Shown in pieces: positions 44,760 to 53,869 of a stretch of DNA of 64,000 nt (position 1 is its first letter; each line of letters opens with the position of its first letter). Source of the stretch: Algoriphagus iocasae (lineage in GTDB: Bacteria; Bacteroidota; Bacteroidia; Cytophagales; Cyclobacteriaceae); assembly GCF_014206875.1 (NCBI RefSeq), contig NZ_JACIJO010000002.1, positions 1-64,000 of the forward strand, in the 5' to 3' direction. The position numbers were made by a program, and so were the translations under genes. Below the pieces are notes generated by a model. It was given only the letters and a program-made list of their open reading frames with translations. It was not told where the DNA came from and searched no databases.

Positions 44760-44767
44760 CAAAAATA
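44760..44767 (-). promoter_or_regulatory. -7 element of fabI
   Basis: TATTTTTG on the minus strand, 20 bp before the fabI ATG. Confidence 0.5.
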
Positions 44768-44825
44768 TGGGTAAAAATAGAGAAAATTTGGCATTCATTC
44801 CCTACCATCGCCTCCTAACTCTCAA

Positions 44826-46478
44826 TTATCGAGTCAAGAGTTCTTTGGCGCTTTGCATCGCAGAACTTGAAGGATTGGCTCCTCCAATCATTTTGGCTAG
44901 TTCGATCACCCGCTCCTCAGGTTCCAATTCCTTGATTTTACTGATGGTTTTTCGGGATGAATTATCCTTGTACACAAAAAAGTGAACTTCACCCTGTCCA
45001 GCTACTTGCGGTAAATGAGTAATGCAAATCACCTGGTGTTTGTCAGAAATCTCTTTCATCATTCTCACCATTTGCAAAGCCACCTCTCCGGAAATCCCTG
45101 TATCAATTTCGTCAAATATCAAGGTTGGCATCGCCATTTTATCTGCCATCAAGTATTTAATAGCAAAGAGCAATCTGGAAAATTCTCCCCCAGAAGCCAC
45201 TTTCTTTAGTGCTTGAAGAGATGATCCTTTATTTGCTGAAAAAAGCAATTCGATTTCATCAATCCCTTTTGCAGAAGGTGCGATTGAATTTTGCTCTATT
45301 TTCAACTTGGCATTTTCCATCCCCAAATCAGAAAGCAAACTTTCCATGGCTTTTTGAAATCCTTCGAAACAAGAACTCCTCTTTTTGGATAACTCCTTAC
45401 CAGCTTTCAAAACCGATTGCTCGGCTTTTTCCAATTGAACTTTTGCCTCAGAAAGCGTATCATCCAAATTTTGAAATTGAAAGACTTTATCAGCAAGGTC
45501 TCTTTCGAGATCCATCAATTCCTCCACACTTCCAACTCCATGCTTTTTCTGAAGCTGATAAATTTTACTCAAGCGATCTCGAACCTCATCCAATCTCTCA
45601 AAATCAACTTCTACCGCAGATTCTTCAGTAGACAAAGTATCCGCCAAGTCTTTCAACTCAATCAGAAGGCTTTGAAATCTTTCTTTCAATGGAGCAAATT
45701 TATGCGCCAATCTCTCCAAGACTCCAATCGTTTGCTGAACCTGAGCCAAACCCTGAAAAATCCCGAATTGGTCATCTTCAAAAAGATTCAGCATTTCATT
45801 GATTTTCAGTTTAATTTCCTCAGCATTTTCCAATACTTCCTGACTGGATTCCAATTCAGACTGCTCACCCTCCTGAAGGGATAAACTGCTTAACTCCTCT
45901 AATTGAAATTGGTTAAAATCAGCCTCCTTTTGAAGCTCAAATGCTTTTTGTTGTAATTCCTGAAAGGATTTCTGGGCTTTTCGAAAAGACTTAAAAGCTG
46001 TTTTGTATGCTTCCAATTGAGATTTGCTTTGCGCAAAAGCATCAATCAAGTCCAACTGATAAGCTCCTGATCCAAGCTGTAAGGTATCGTGCTGAGAATG
46101 GACGTCCATTAATCTGGAACCTAGGTATTTCAGAACATCCAATAGGACAGGTGTGTCATTGACAAATGAACGGGATTTTCCACTTGGGCTAATTTCCCTT
46201 CGGACAATACAGGTGGTATCGTAGTCTAAATCTTCCTTTTCAAAAAAATCTTTGAGTCCATATTCTCCAATTTCGAATACCCCCTCGACGATACACTTTT
46301 TATCCTCAAATAATAAAACTTTGGTGTCGGCTCTATTCCCAAGCAAAAGGCCTACTGCGCCAAGCATGATGGACTTCCCTGCACCGGTTTCTCCGGTAAT
46401 CATACTCAAACCCTTACCAGGCTTCATTAAAAGCTGATCGATCAGGGCATAATTTTGAATACTAAGAGACTTAAGCAT
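44826..46478 (-). CDS. recN: DNA repair protein RecN
   Basis: SMC-like repair ATPase that acts early in recombinational repair of double-strand breaks. 550 residues, start MLKSLSIQNYALIDQLLMKP. Walker A is ITGETGAGKSIML (about 28-40), followed by coiled coils with VDVHSQHDTLQL-like DVHSQHD. The signature is VASGGEFSRLLFA and Walker B LIFDEIDTGISGE. Last gene of the bamD-to-recN string, with an additional promoter of its own at 46500. Confidence 0.96.
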   Translation of the reverse strand: MLKSLSIQNYALIDQLLMKPGKGLSMITGETGAGKSIMLGAVGLLLGNRADTKVLLFEDKKCIVEGVFEIGEYGLKDFFEKEDLDYDTTCIVRREISPSGKSRSFVNDTPVLLDVLKYLGSRLMDVHSQHDTLQLGSGAYQLDLIDAFAQSKSQLEAYKTAFKSFRKAQKSFQELQQKAFELQKEADFNQFQLEELSSLSLQEGEQSELESSQEVLENAEEIKLKINEMLNLFEDDQFGIFQGLAQVQQTIGVLERLAHKFAPLKERFQSLLIELKDLADTLSTEESAVEVDFERLDEVRDRLSKIYQLQKKHGVGSVEELMDLERDLADKVFQFQNLDDTLSEAKVQLEKAEQSVLKAGKELSKKRSSCFEGFQKAMESLLSDLGMENAKLKIEQNSIAPSAKGIDEIELLFSANKGSSLQALKKVASGGEFSRLLFAIKYLMADKMAMPTLIFDEIDTGISGEVALQMVRMMKEISDKHQVICITHLPQVAGQGEVHFFVYKDNSSRKTISKIKELEPEERVIELAKMIGGANPSSSAMQSAKELLTR

Positions 46479-46499
46479 GGGTGATTAGTAGGAAAAGAA

Positions 46500-46507
46500 C
46501 AAAGGTA
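46500..46507 (-). promoter_or_regulatory. Internal promoter of recN
   Basis: TACCTTTG on the minus strand in the 39-bp gap between the DUF4835 stop and the recN start. Confidence 0.55.
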
Positions 46508-46517
46508 TAAATCAACT

Positions 46518-47420
46518 TTAGCTTTTCAGCAAGTCATTATATTTTCTGGCATTATTCGGATCTACCTCCAATAAAAGTTCGACTAATTCTGTCCGAATTT
46601 CCATTGGTGCATTTTTAAAAACCTTAGAAATCTCATCGCCTTTAGCATCCATAAAAGTAATGGTGAGGATTCCATTTGGCTGAGTTTTATTGGCTTCTGC
46701 CACCAATCGCACCGCCTGGAGCATATTTTCGTAGGCTTTATCAGGTTCTACCTGCAGAATATCCAACCCTTGACGATGGTATAAATAATAGGCTTCCCGA
46801 ATCGGAGCATAAACTGATGAAGTGTAAATATCATTGATCAACCAATACCGGTTTCTTCGATCGGTAGGGCTCTGAACCCAACCTGGCCGGCCGGATTGCT
46901 GGGCATTATTCACAATGTCATTGGCAATTTCGTAAAAATCATCTCCACCCTTACTGGAAAAACTATCATAATCCATCCCCAAAGCAATGTGGGCATAGAA
47001 TCCCAGAAGAGAGCTGATGTTATTCAAAAAGTTAAATCGATTGAATTCTAGAGGTTGGGATTCTATGTATTCAAAGTTCCAGTTCCTATCCGCAAAATTA
47101 AAGATCAGGGATTCGTAATTGGTTCCATAAACCGGCCTTACTGTTTGTATCTGAACCGTAGCATTATACACGCCCACTTGAGGCACATCATTGATTGTGA
47201 TCAGCAAATTTCCCTTGATACGTTCTTCTGGTCGAAACTCATCTGTCGTCCAAGATCTACCATTTAAGAATTGTTCGAAACTGGTTTTCATTGTGGAGAA
47301 AACCGTGGTATTTTGAATTCTTGCCCGATCACTATTAATGATCACGGTGAAATTCAGTTCTTGAGTAAACCCAAGATGACTAAGTAAAATCAAAACCAAG
47401 CAGAAAATTGCTTTCTTCAT
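46518..47420 (-). CDS. DUF4835 family exported protein
   Basis: A 300-residue protein with signal peptide MKKAIFCLVLILLSHLGFTQ, then ELNFTVIINSDRARIQNTTV, the start typical of the Bacteroidota DUF4835 family. The motif GFYAHIALGMDYDSFSSKGG is also family-typical. The role is unknown. Its constant place after coaBC in a bamD-rpoZ-coaBC cluster suggests cell-envelope or core function. No terminator before recN. Confidence 0.9.
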   Translation of the reverse strand: MKKAIFCLVLILLSHLGFTQELNFTVIINSDRARIQNTTVFSTMKTSFEQFLNGRSWTTDEFRPEERIKGNLLITINDVPQVGVYNATVQIQTVRPVYGTNYESLIFNFADRNWNFEYIESQPLEFNRFNFLNNISSLLGFYAHIALGMDYDSFSSKGGDDFYEIANDIVNNAQQSGRPGWVQSPTDRRNRYWLINDIYTSSVYAPIREAYYLYHRQGLDILQVEPDKAYENMLQAVRLVAEANKTQPNGILTITFMDAKGDEISKVFKNAPMEIRTELVELLLEVDPNNARKYNDLLKS

Positions 47421-47448
47421 AGCTCTAAAAATAAGGAAATAATCAAGT

Positions 47449-48657
47449 TCAGACCCAAATTGGAGCTAATTTGATTTGATCCAAAATCAATTCAGCAATT
47501 GTATCCTTAGTAGCGACATCTGAGCTGATGGATTTTCCTGAACGTTGGAAAATATGAACTCGATTGGTATCTAATTGAAATCCTGCTCCAGTATCTCTCA
47601 TAGAATTCAAAACGATCAAATCGAAGTTTTTCTTATCCAATTTAGCCTTTGCATTTTCAGATTCATTTTCCGTCTCAAGTGCAAATCCAATGTGAAGTTG
47701 ACCAGGCTGCTTCATTTTTCCTAGCTCTGATGCTATGTCTACATTTTTGACCATCTTGAAAGTAAGCTCAGAATCACTCTTTTTGATCTTTTCAGGAGCT
47801 ACTTCTGCCGGAGCATAATCGGCCACAGCAGCTGCAAAAACACAGATATCCATCATTCCATGAAGCTTGTGGGCTGCAGCATACATGTCTTTTGCTGATT
47901 TCACATCGTACCAATGAAATGAATTCTTATCTACTTTTAATGAGATTGGACCTGAGACAACGTAGACTTCAGCGCCTCTTTTCAAAAATGAATTTGCAAT
48001 TGCCAAACCCATTTTTCCACTGGAGTGATTACTGATAAATCTAACAGGATCAATAGCCTCTTGAGTCGGTCCCATTGTGATAAGGACCTTCTTTCCTTGA
48101 AAATCCAGGCTTCTGGAGAAAAACTTTTCTACCTGAATCAAAATATTCTCAGGCTCCATCATTCTTCCCTGTCCTGATAAACCACTAGCCAACTCCCCTG
48201 ATTCTGCATCTAAGATCTCATTTCCAAAAGAAGCTAATTTCTTTAGATTCTCTTTGACAGAAGGGTGTTGATACATATCCAGATCCATCGCCGGTGCGAT
48301 CATAACTGGACATCTTGCTGATAGGTAGGTGGCTGTGAGTAAATTATCACACAGTCCATTGGCAAATTTCGCCAGTGTATTAGCACTTATTGGTGCTACT
48401 AAAAATAAATCCGCCCAAAGTCCTAGCTCCACATGATTATTCCAGACTCCAGTTTCATCTTTTTGGAAATTGACTAAAACCGGTCTTTTGGAAAGTGTCG
48501 CTAAGGTGAGCGGTGTAATAAAATCAAGAGCAGAAGCGCTCATAATAATTTGCACTTCTGCTCCAGCTTTTACCAATAATCGAGTAAGATGAGCTGATTT
48601 ATACGCGGCAATGCTACCGGTTACGCCCAAGATAATTTTCTTACCCTCTAGGTTCAT
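47449..48657 (-). CDS. coaBC: Bifunctional phosphopantothenoylcysteine decarboxylase / phosphopantothenate-cysteine ligase
   Basis: Two successive steps of coenzyme A synthesis in one 402-residue chain. The N-terminal FMN-dependent decarboxylase (CoaC) starts GKKIILGVTGSIAAYKSA. The catalytic His is probably in NNHVELGLWADLF, and the PAMDLDMYQHP loop replaces PAMN. The C-terminal ligase (CoaB) has ITMGPTQEAIDPVRFISNHS-SGKMG, with KIKK near the active site. It lies 5 bp after rpoZ, cotranscribed. Confidence 0.95.
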   Translation of the reverse strand: MNLEGKKIILGVTGSIAAYKSAHLTRLLVKAGAEVQIIMSASALDFITPLTLATLSKRPVLVNFQKDETGVWNNHVELGLWADLFLVAPISANTLAKFANGLCDNLLTATYLSARCPVMIAPAMDLDMYQHPSVKENLKKLASFGNEILDAESGELASGLSGQGRMMEPENILIQVEKFFSRSLDFQGKKVLITMGPTQEAIDPVRFISNHSSGKMGLAIANSFLKRGAEVYVVSGPISLKVDKNSFHWYDVKSAKDMYAAAHKLHGMMDICVFAAAVADYAPAEVAPEKIKKSDSELTFKMVKNVDIASELGKMKQPGQLHIGFALETENESENAKAKLDKKNFDLIVLNSMRDTGAGFQLDTNRVHIFQRSGKSISSDVATKDTIAELILDQIKLAPIWV

Positions 48658-48662
48658 AAATT

Positions 48663-48977
48663 TTATTCCCCTGATCCTTCAGTAGGATATCTGTGATAAA
48701 CTTTACCTTCCAAAAACTCTTCCATTGCCATGGTAGAAGGCTTAGGCATTCTTTCGTAAAACTTAGAGATTTCGATTTGCTCTTTGTTTTCGAAAACTTC
48801 CTCAAGGTTATCTACAGTAGAAGCAAACTCAGATAGTTTGTTGTTCAATTCCTCTTTTAGAGTTGAAGAAATCTGCTTTGCTCTCTGACCTACTACATGA
48901 AGAGATTCATAAAGGTTTCCTGTCTTCTCTGCGATTTTGTCTAAATCACGAGTGATAATGGACGGATTAATAGCCAT
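48663..48977 (-). CDS. rpoZ: RNA polymerase omega subunit (Rpb6-like)
   Basis: A 104-residue protein of the Bacteroidota-type omega family. It begins MAINPSIITRDLDKIAEKTG, then NLYESLHVVGQRAKQISST, which corresponds to the omega/Rpb6 core that clamps the beta' subunit. The C-terminus (FYERMPKPSTMAMEEFLEGK) is specific to this phylum. It sits between bamD and coaBC, with 22 and 5 bp gaps, as in many relatives. Confidence 0.9.
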   Translation of the reverse strand: MAINPSIITRDLDKIAEKTGNLYESLHVVGQRAKQISSTLKEELNNKLSEFASTVDNLEEVFENKEQIEISKFYERMPKPSTMAMEEFLEGKVYHRYPTEGSGE

Positions 48978-48999
48978 ATTTTTATCTAGTTATGTTTCT

Positions 49000-49905
49000 T
49001 TAATTTTCTTTTGTTGAAGTATCAAGGGTTGCTTTTTTTTCAGCTTCTTGCTCAGCTACTCTTTCTGCAACTTTCTGTTTCAACTCCAAGTGATCTTGCA
49101 TTTCCTCTCTAGCCTTTTCCTCATAAGTTTTCACTTCTGAAGTAAAAGGACTATCAGGATACTTTCTATAGAAATTGCCAGCGAAACGTAAGGCATCAGT
49201 CAAACGCTCTTCTTTTTTAGCATAGGCAGAATTCTCAGCATATCCTGTAGCTACTTCTACTAACTTATAGGCAAGTTCTTCATTATACTTGCTATCAGGA
49301 TAGTCTTTGGCAAAATTCTGAAAGTTCACAATACATGCTCTCATGAAGTCTCCGGGATACAAACCATCCTTTAGTCTATAATACATCGAAGATTCCTGAT
49401 ACGCTTTTTCTTCAAATCTTGTCTCCAAATCATCCAACATTTCCATAGCTCGCTCATAACTGGCGGATCCAGGGAATCTTGTAACGAATTGTTGAATTGC
49501 AGCGACAGCCTCTTGGCTACTTTGCTGATCCAAATTATAATCAGGAGCATCTAAATACAGGGAATAAGCATGCATAAACAACGCTTCCTCTGCCAATGGG
49601 CTACGATTATAGGTTCTGAAGAAATTATTGAAATACCCAGCTGCCTCAATATATCGCTTAGTTTTGAAATGGCAATTGGCATAATTATAATCTGCCAGTT
49701 CAGCCTTTTCACTTCCACGGATCACTGGAAGCACTTTATCATAAAGGATAATTGCCTTATTATATTCACCTTCTTGATAATATTTATTGGCTCCAGCATA
49801 TAATTCCTCCCAATTGGTGCTTTTTTCAAGCTTATTGAATGGACCACAGGCTGATACTGCCATCAATAGTACTAGAACGATAATGTAGGGTACGCGCATT
49901 TTCAT
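49000..49905 (-). CDS. bamD: Outer membrane protein assembly lipoprotein BamD
   Basis: TPR lipoprotein of the BAM complex that inserts outer-membrane barrels. The lipobox is LLMAVSAC, and TPR-like helices follow: ELYAGANKYYQEGEYNKAII and YNYANCHFKTKRYIEAAGYF. A TTG two codons upstream (49911) also opens the frame, but ATG 49905 is preferred. The promoter at 49917 predicts an almost leaderless transcript. It heads the operon bamD-rpoZ-coaBC-DUF4835(-recN). Confidence 0.93.
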   Translation of the reverse strand: MKMRVPYIIVLVLLMAVSACGPFNKLEKSTNWEELYAGANKYYQEGEYNKAIILYDKVLPVIRGSEKAELADYNYANCHFKTKRYIEAAGYFNNFFRTYNRSPLAEEALFMHAYSLYLDAPDYNLDQQSSQEAVAAIQQFVTRFPGSASYERAMEMLDDLETRFEEKAYQESSMYYRLKDGLYPGDFMRACIVNFQNFAKDYPDSKYNEELAYKLVEVATGYAENSAYAKKEERLTDALRFAGNFYRKYPDSPFTSEVKTYEEKAREEMQDHLELKQKVAERVAEQEAEKKATLDTSTKEN

Positions 49906-49916
49906 TTTCAAGACCG

Positions 49917-49947
49917 CAAATATACGGGATAATTATTCGGATTCAAA
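49917..49947 (-). promoter_or_regulatory. Promoter of the bamD operon
   Basis: TTTG (49944-49947), exactly 19 bp, TATATTTG (49917-49924) on the minus strand. A perfect consensus, ending 12 bp before the bamD ATG. Confidence 0.8.
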
Positions 49948-49972
49948 TGTTGAAAGAAGGAGTGATTTCAGC

Positions 49973-50689
49973 TTACTTCTTGACTTGTAGCTTTTTGGTC
50001 ACAATATTTTTATTGTCAACAAAAAGAGTGTAGAAATAAACTCCTGGATTGAAATCTGAAACATTGATCACCAGAGAAGTTCTATCTGGATCAAGCTCAT
50101 ATTCTGCAACAGGGTTCCCAATAAAGCTATTTATCGCAATTTTAGCTTTGGCGTTAGGATTTTTTAACTGGTAATCCAACTGAGCAATTCGGTTGCTTGG
50201 ATTTGGGTAAACGTCACTTAGGATTAAATCTTTGTAGTCAAATTCATCAACTTTCTTATTTGGATTGGAAACATCATAACGCGCTTCAATCACAAATGAT
50301 TCTCTGATATTTTCCAGGTTGACAAAGTTTAAATCAAAACTTCCTCTTGTTTCAACGATCCCCATTTCAAAATCGAGATACAAATCAGTCATTAATTCTC
50401 CTGGCTGAAGTGTAATTCTAACTTTGGCAAGATCTCTTTTGGGGTCATAGCAATCATCACCAATACAAATTTTGACATGCTGGGATGAACCAATATTTCC
50501 ATTAATATTTTTAAGGAAGTAGGTTTTTGCTTGATTGGATTCGTTCTGAAGAATCACTGTCTTTCGCTGTGTGGAGCTTAAATCTCCATCGAACTCTAGA
50601 TTTTCACTCAACACGCGAACTTGCTGCGCTCCCGCAAATAGCGGAAACATCAGGCAAAGCCACATAAAAAGTTTGAGGAAATTATTCAT
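49973..50689 (-). CDS. Type IX secretion system type A sorting-domain protein
   Basis: A 238-residue exported protein with signal peptide MNNFLKLFMWLCLMFPLFAGAQ. The middle is an Ig-like beta domain with a CIGDDCYDP pair of cysteines. The last about 80 residues form a T9SS type A C-terminal domain: LSDVYPNPSNRIAQLDYQL, then NVSDFNPGVYFYTLF and the basic end VTKKLQVKK. It should therefore be sorted to the cell surface by PorU/PorV. The whole protein is small, so the cargo is only one domain. Function unknown. Confidence 0.85.
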   Translation of the reverse strand: MNNFLKLFMWLCLMFPLFAGAQQVRVLSENLEFDGDLSSTQRKTVILQNESNQAKTYFLKNINGNIGSSQHVKICIGDDCYDPKRDLAKVRITLQPGELMTDLYLDFEMGIVETRGSFDLNFVNLENIRESFVIEARYDVSNPNKKVDEFDYKDLILSDVYPNPSNRIAQLDYQLKNPNAKAKIAINSFIGNPVAEYELDPDRTSLVINVSDFNPGVYFYTLFVDNKNIVTKKLQVKK

Positions 50690-50744
50690 GTAAAGTTCTA
50701 ATCAATAAGCGGTGCTGCTGTTTTAACAGTAATCAATATACGCA

Positions 50745-50752
50745 CAAAAATA
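50745..50752 (-). promoter_or_regulatory. -7 element of the T9SS-sorted protein gene
   Basis: TATTTTTG on the minus strand, 56 bp before the ATG, with a TCTG at about the -33 distance. The 133-bp spacer shows nothing else. Confidence 0.45.
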
Positions 50753-50822
50753 GTTTGATGTTAAGGAGAAGGCAGAAAAATCGGGTTAATTCTTGTTAAC
50801 CTTGATAAAATTTTTTCTCAAA

Positions 50823-52499
50823 TCAGTCGTTTAGGACATTTTCCAACTTTTTTATCCCTTCATTTTCTTTAATTTCGAATCGAACGCCTCTTTTTTTCAA
50901 TTCACTTTCAATCTCTTGATCAGTAGGCATTCGCAACTCCACCTCCGGAATATTGAATAAATTTTGGGCATCAGGATCAATCTCCACAATGGTCCTCCAG
51001 TTATAGACGGTATTCATATCGGGTCTTTCTTCAAACCTCCAATTAAAACCTGAAAGCCTAGAATTATCTTCATTCAAACTTTGAAATGGAATAAACCTGC
51101 CATCCGGTTTTACTCCATAATTCACTTTCTGAATTGCCCCGTCTTTAAATCTCAATTTGATGGTTGCGCTTTTCGTCAAGTTAATCCCCTGCGACATGGT
51201 ATCCGCTTCAAGCACAAAGTATAGAGACTCCCCATTGCCATCAATATCCATTTGATTAATCTGACCTGCATCAAAATACCCCATCATCTTCCTTCCCTTC
51301 ATTTGATTGAAATTTAAGATGGTATCCTGAGTGATAATAAATGCATTATCTTTTAAAAACACTCTATCTAAATTTTCATTTTCGATGTAGAAAGTCATAC
51401 TGTCGGAAGAAATCTGACTTTTTTGATTCCACATGACCGGATCTTTGAATAACTGAATGGAAGAATCATTGTAGTTGTAAACCAAAGAATCGGCTTTACC
51501 AGAGAGGTCTGATTTCACCAAATTTACCGAACGAAAAGCCAGTAGAAATTTAGCAGAATCCTGTTTATTATCCTGTGAGATCAAGGAATCGGAAGTCATG
51601 TAAAGCGTATCCTGTTCAAAATACCTTCTGACTAAAGCATTTCCATAAACCAAACTGTATTTTCTATCCTCCCAGTATTTACCAACATCCCCAAAAATCT
51701 CCACTTCCCGCTCTTTGTTCAAAACCCGGACATCATCTTTTCCTTCGTAATAGGCTAAATTTTCATCGTAAAATAATTCGATCGCTTTCACTCTACTCGT
51801 CTCAGTTTCTACCACTCCTTCAAAAAATCTGAACTGCTTATTTTGTGTATCGTAAAAACTTCCCTTTTCAGCATCTAGCGTATTACCTTCTTTCGAAATT
51901 AAATTTGTCAGACCTTTTGTTTCAGCCGTTTTCGGGATGGTCATATAAACAAGGTCATTAGTCTTCATCGTGTAATCCGGGTTCACGAGAACGACATCTT
52001 CCTGAAAAGTAATCCGCTCTAGATTTACTTCATACCTCCCTCTTTTGCTGGTCAAAACATTGGTTGAATCGACCACCCTCCCATCATTGTAATAAAACGC
52101 AATATTCGATTGTCTGTCATAATCGAGATATTCTGTATAAAGTGTGGTCTCTTCATTCGTGAAAACCACATTGTTTCTAAGCTTAGCCAGTTTGGTATTC
52201 CCATCATATTCGGCATACCTGCTAGTGGTTTTAATTGGATCCTCTTGGTCTACAATCCTTACATTTCCAAAAAGTCTTGCTTGATTGGTTTCTCTAAAAA
52301 AGTGTGCGGAATCGCAGTAGATCAATGAACTTTGATGTTCCATCATCACATCCCCAATCAATCTTTGGAAGCCATTTGCCCCTTCCAGACGACCAGCTCT
52401 CCGGATCTCCAAGGTAGAACCATCCTGAGCGATAGCCCATGGAAATACCAGAATCAAAAAACTGATAGTGAGAAAAACTCGAGTGAATTGAACGTTCAT
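50823..52499 (-). CDS. OstA-like protein (LptA/LptD N-domain family)
   Basis: A 558-residue exported protein (signal MNVQFTRVFLTISFLILVFPWAIAQ) with OstA/LptA-type beta-jellyroll repeats: GDVMMEHQSSLIYCDSAHFF and ARLFGNVRIVDQEDPIKTTS. The family belongs to the lipopolysaccharide transport bridge across the periplasm, so a role in lipopolysaccharide export is likely. No LptD barrel follows. Its promoter is divergent from tilS. Confidence 0.85.
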   Translation of the reverse strand: MNVQFTRVFLTISFLILVFPWAIAQDGSTLEIRRAGRLEGANGFQRLIGDVMMEHQSSLIYCDSAHFFRETNQARLFGNVRIVDQEDPIKTTSRYAEYDGNTKLAKLRNNVVFTNEETTLYTEYLDYDRQSNIAFYYNDGRVVDSTNVLTSKRGRYEVNLERITFQEDVVLVNPDYTMKTNDLVYMTIPKTAETKGLTNLISKEGNTLDAEKGSFYDTQNKQFRFFEGVVETETSRVKAIELFYDENLAYYEGKDDVRVLNKEREVEIFGDVGKYWEDRKYSLVYGNALVRRYFEQDTLYMTSDSLISQDNKQDSAKFLLAFRSVNLVKSDLSGKADSLVYNYNDSSIQLFKDPVMWNQKSQISSDSMTFYIENENLDRVFLKDNAFIITQDTILNFNQMKGRKMMGYFDAGQINQMDIDGNGESLYFVLEADTMSQGINLTKSATIKLRFKDGAIQKVNYGVKPDGRFIPFQSLNEDNSRLSGFNWRFEERPDMNTVYNWRTIVEIDPDAQNLFNIPEVELRMPTDQEIESELKKRGVRFEIKENEGIKKLENVLND

Positions 52500-52516
52500 A
52501 AAATCTAAGATGTGGG

Positions 52517-52543
52517 CAAAATTAGCAGAAAATGATATTTTTG
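52517..52543. promoter_or_regulatory. Divergent promoters of the OstA-like gene and tilS
   Basis: Leftward TAATTTTG (52517-52524) and rightward TATTTTTG (52536-52543). The rightward element ends 4 bp before the tilS ATG, implying a leaderless tilS mRNA. No TTTG at the -33 positions. Confidence 0.55.
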
Positions 52544-52547
52544 ATCA

Positions 52548-53867
52548 ATGATCGAAGCTTTTATCCAGCATATCCGAAATAAGTCCCTTTTGGATCCTGA
52601 GAAGAAATACCTTTTAGCCTGCAGTGGGGGGCTTGACAGTGTATGTTTGGGTGAATTACTTTTTATTTCCAAGATTCCATTTGAAGTTGCCCATGTTAAC
52701 TTCGGTCTACGGGAAAAAGAAAGCGATGGTGATGAAAACTTTGTTAAAAGTTTAGCAAAAACCTGGAATACTGAATTTCATCTTCACCATGCTGATACTC
52801 TTAAAATCGCCGAAGAAAATCATATATCCACTCAAATGGCAGCCAGGGATATCCGATATGAGTGGTTTGAGGAAATAAGAGAATCAAGAAAACTTGACGG
52901 AATTATTCTTGCCCATCATGAGGACGATCAACTTGAGACAATTTTCTTGAATTTGACTAGAGGTACAGGAATAGAAGGTCTTTACGGAATGGCTGATCGA
53001 AGAGGGCAATTGATTAGGCCTTTGCTTCCATTTTCAAGGAAACAAATTCAGGAATTTGCAGCGGAAAATAAACTGGTTTGGCGAGAAGATAGCTCCAATA
53101 AAAAAACGGATTACAAAAGAAATAAACTCAGGCATGATGTGCTGCCGGTCTTATACGATTCATCAGAAGATGCCAGAGCTAATTTACTGACCAGCTTGAA
53201 TCGCCTAAAAGACACAGGGAAAGCTTTCTCTGGACTATTTGATTTATGGAAAAGCCAGAACATCAAAGACTCAGAAGGACTTCAAACGCTTAATTTTAAA
53301 GGATTTATTCACACTGAAGGAGCAACCTCATTACTCTATTTCTGGCTCCGGTCTTATGGTTTTAATTCTATCCAGGCACAGGAAATCTACCAATCTTGTC
53401 TACAGGGAATGGCAGGAAAAATATTCGAATCAGCCGGATATTTATTGAATTTAGATAGGAATCAACTGGTATTGGCTCCAAAAACTTTGAGTTTTGAACC
53501 CATAGAAATTTCTGAAAATGATCTAGGGTTTAAAATTCCTGAGGGGACTTATGAAATCCTTAAGCTTTCGGGTCAAACTGAATTAGACAAAAACAGTCAG
53601 AATGCAATGCTCGATCTAGAGCAGTTGACTTTTCCTTTAAAAATCAGAAACTGGGAAGAGGGAGATAGAATTATTCCTTTGGGAATGAAAAACAGCAAAA
53701 AAATCAGTGATTTTTTGATAGATTTGAAAGTACCCCTAGTCAAAAAGCTGGGAGTGAAAGTTCTGGAATCAGGTGATAAAATCGCTTGGATTCTTGGATT
53801 TAGAATTGCAGACTGGGCAAAGCAAACTGCAGCAACAAGAAAAACTTTATACCTGAAAAAACGGTAA
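52548..53867 (+). CDS. tilS: tRNA(Ile)-lysidine synthase
   Basis: Modifies C34 of the CAU-anticodon tRNA(Ile) to lysidine. The N-type ATP-pyrophosphatase P-loop is LACSGGLDSVCLGEL (about 24-38), and HHEDDQLETIFLNLTRGTG follows. The C-terminal TilS domain includes PLKIRNWEEGDRIIPLGMKN. 439 residues, usual size. First gene of the rightward group, with the cyclic-nucleotide-binding gene starting 2 bp after its stop. Confidence 0.95.
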   Translation: MIEAFIQHIRNKSLLDPEKKYLLACSGGLDSVCLGELLFISKIPFEVAHVNFGLREKESDGDENFVKSLAKTWNTEFHLHHADTLKIAEENHISTQMAARDIRYEWFEEIRESRKLDGIILAHHEDDQLETIFLNLTRGTGIEGLYGMADRRGQLIRPLLPFSRKQIQEFAAENKLVWREDSSNKKTDYKRNKLRHDVLPVLYDSSEDARANLLTSLNRLKDTGKAFSGLFDLWKSQNIKDSEGLQTLNFKGFIHTEGATSLLYFWLRSYGFNSIQAQEIYQSCLQGMAGKIFESAGYLLNLDRNQLVLAPKTLSFEPIEISENDLGFKIPEGTYEILKLSGQTELDKNSQNAMLDLEQLTFPLKIRNWEEGDRIIPLGMKNSKKISDFLIDLKVPLVKKLGVKVLESGDKIAWILGFRIADWAKQTAATRKTLYLKKR

Positions 53868-53869
53868 AT

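Noticed and set aside
45209-45884. Overlapping plus-strand frames opposite recN
   Set aside because: They mirror the coiled-coil region of recN and have no start or context support.
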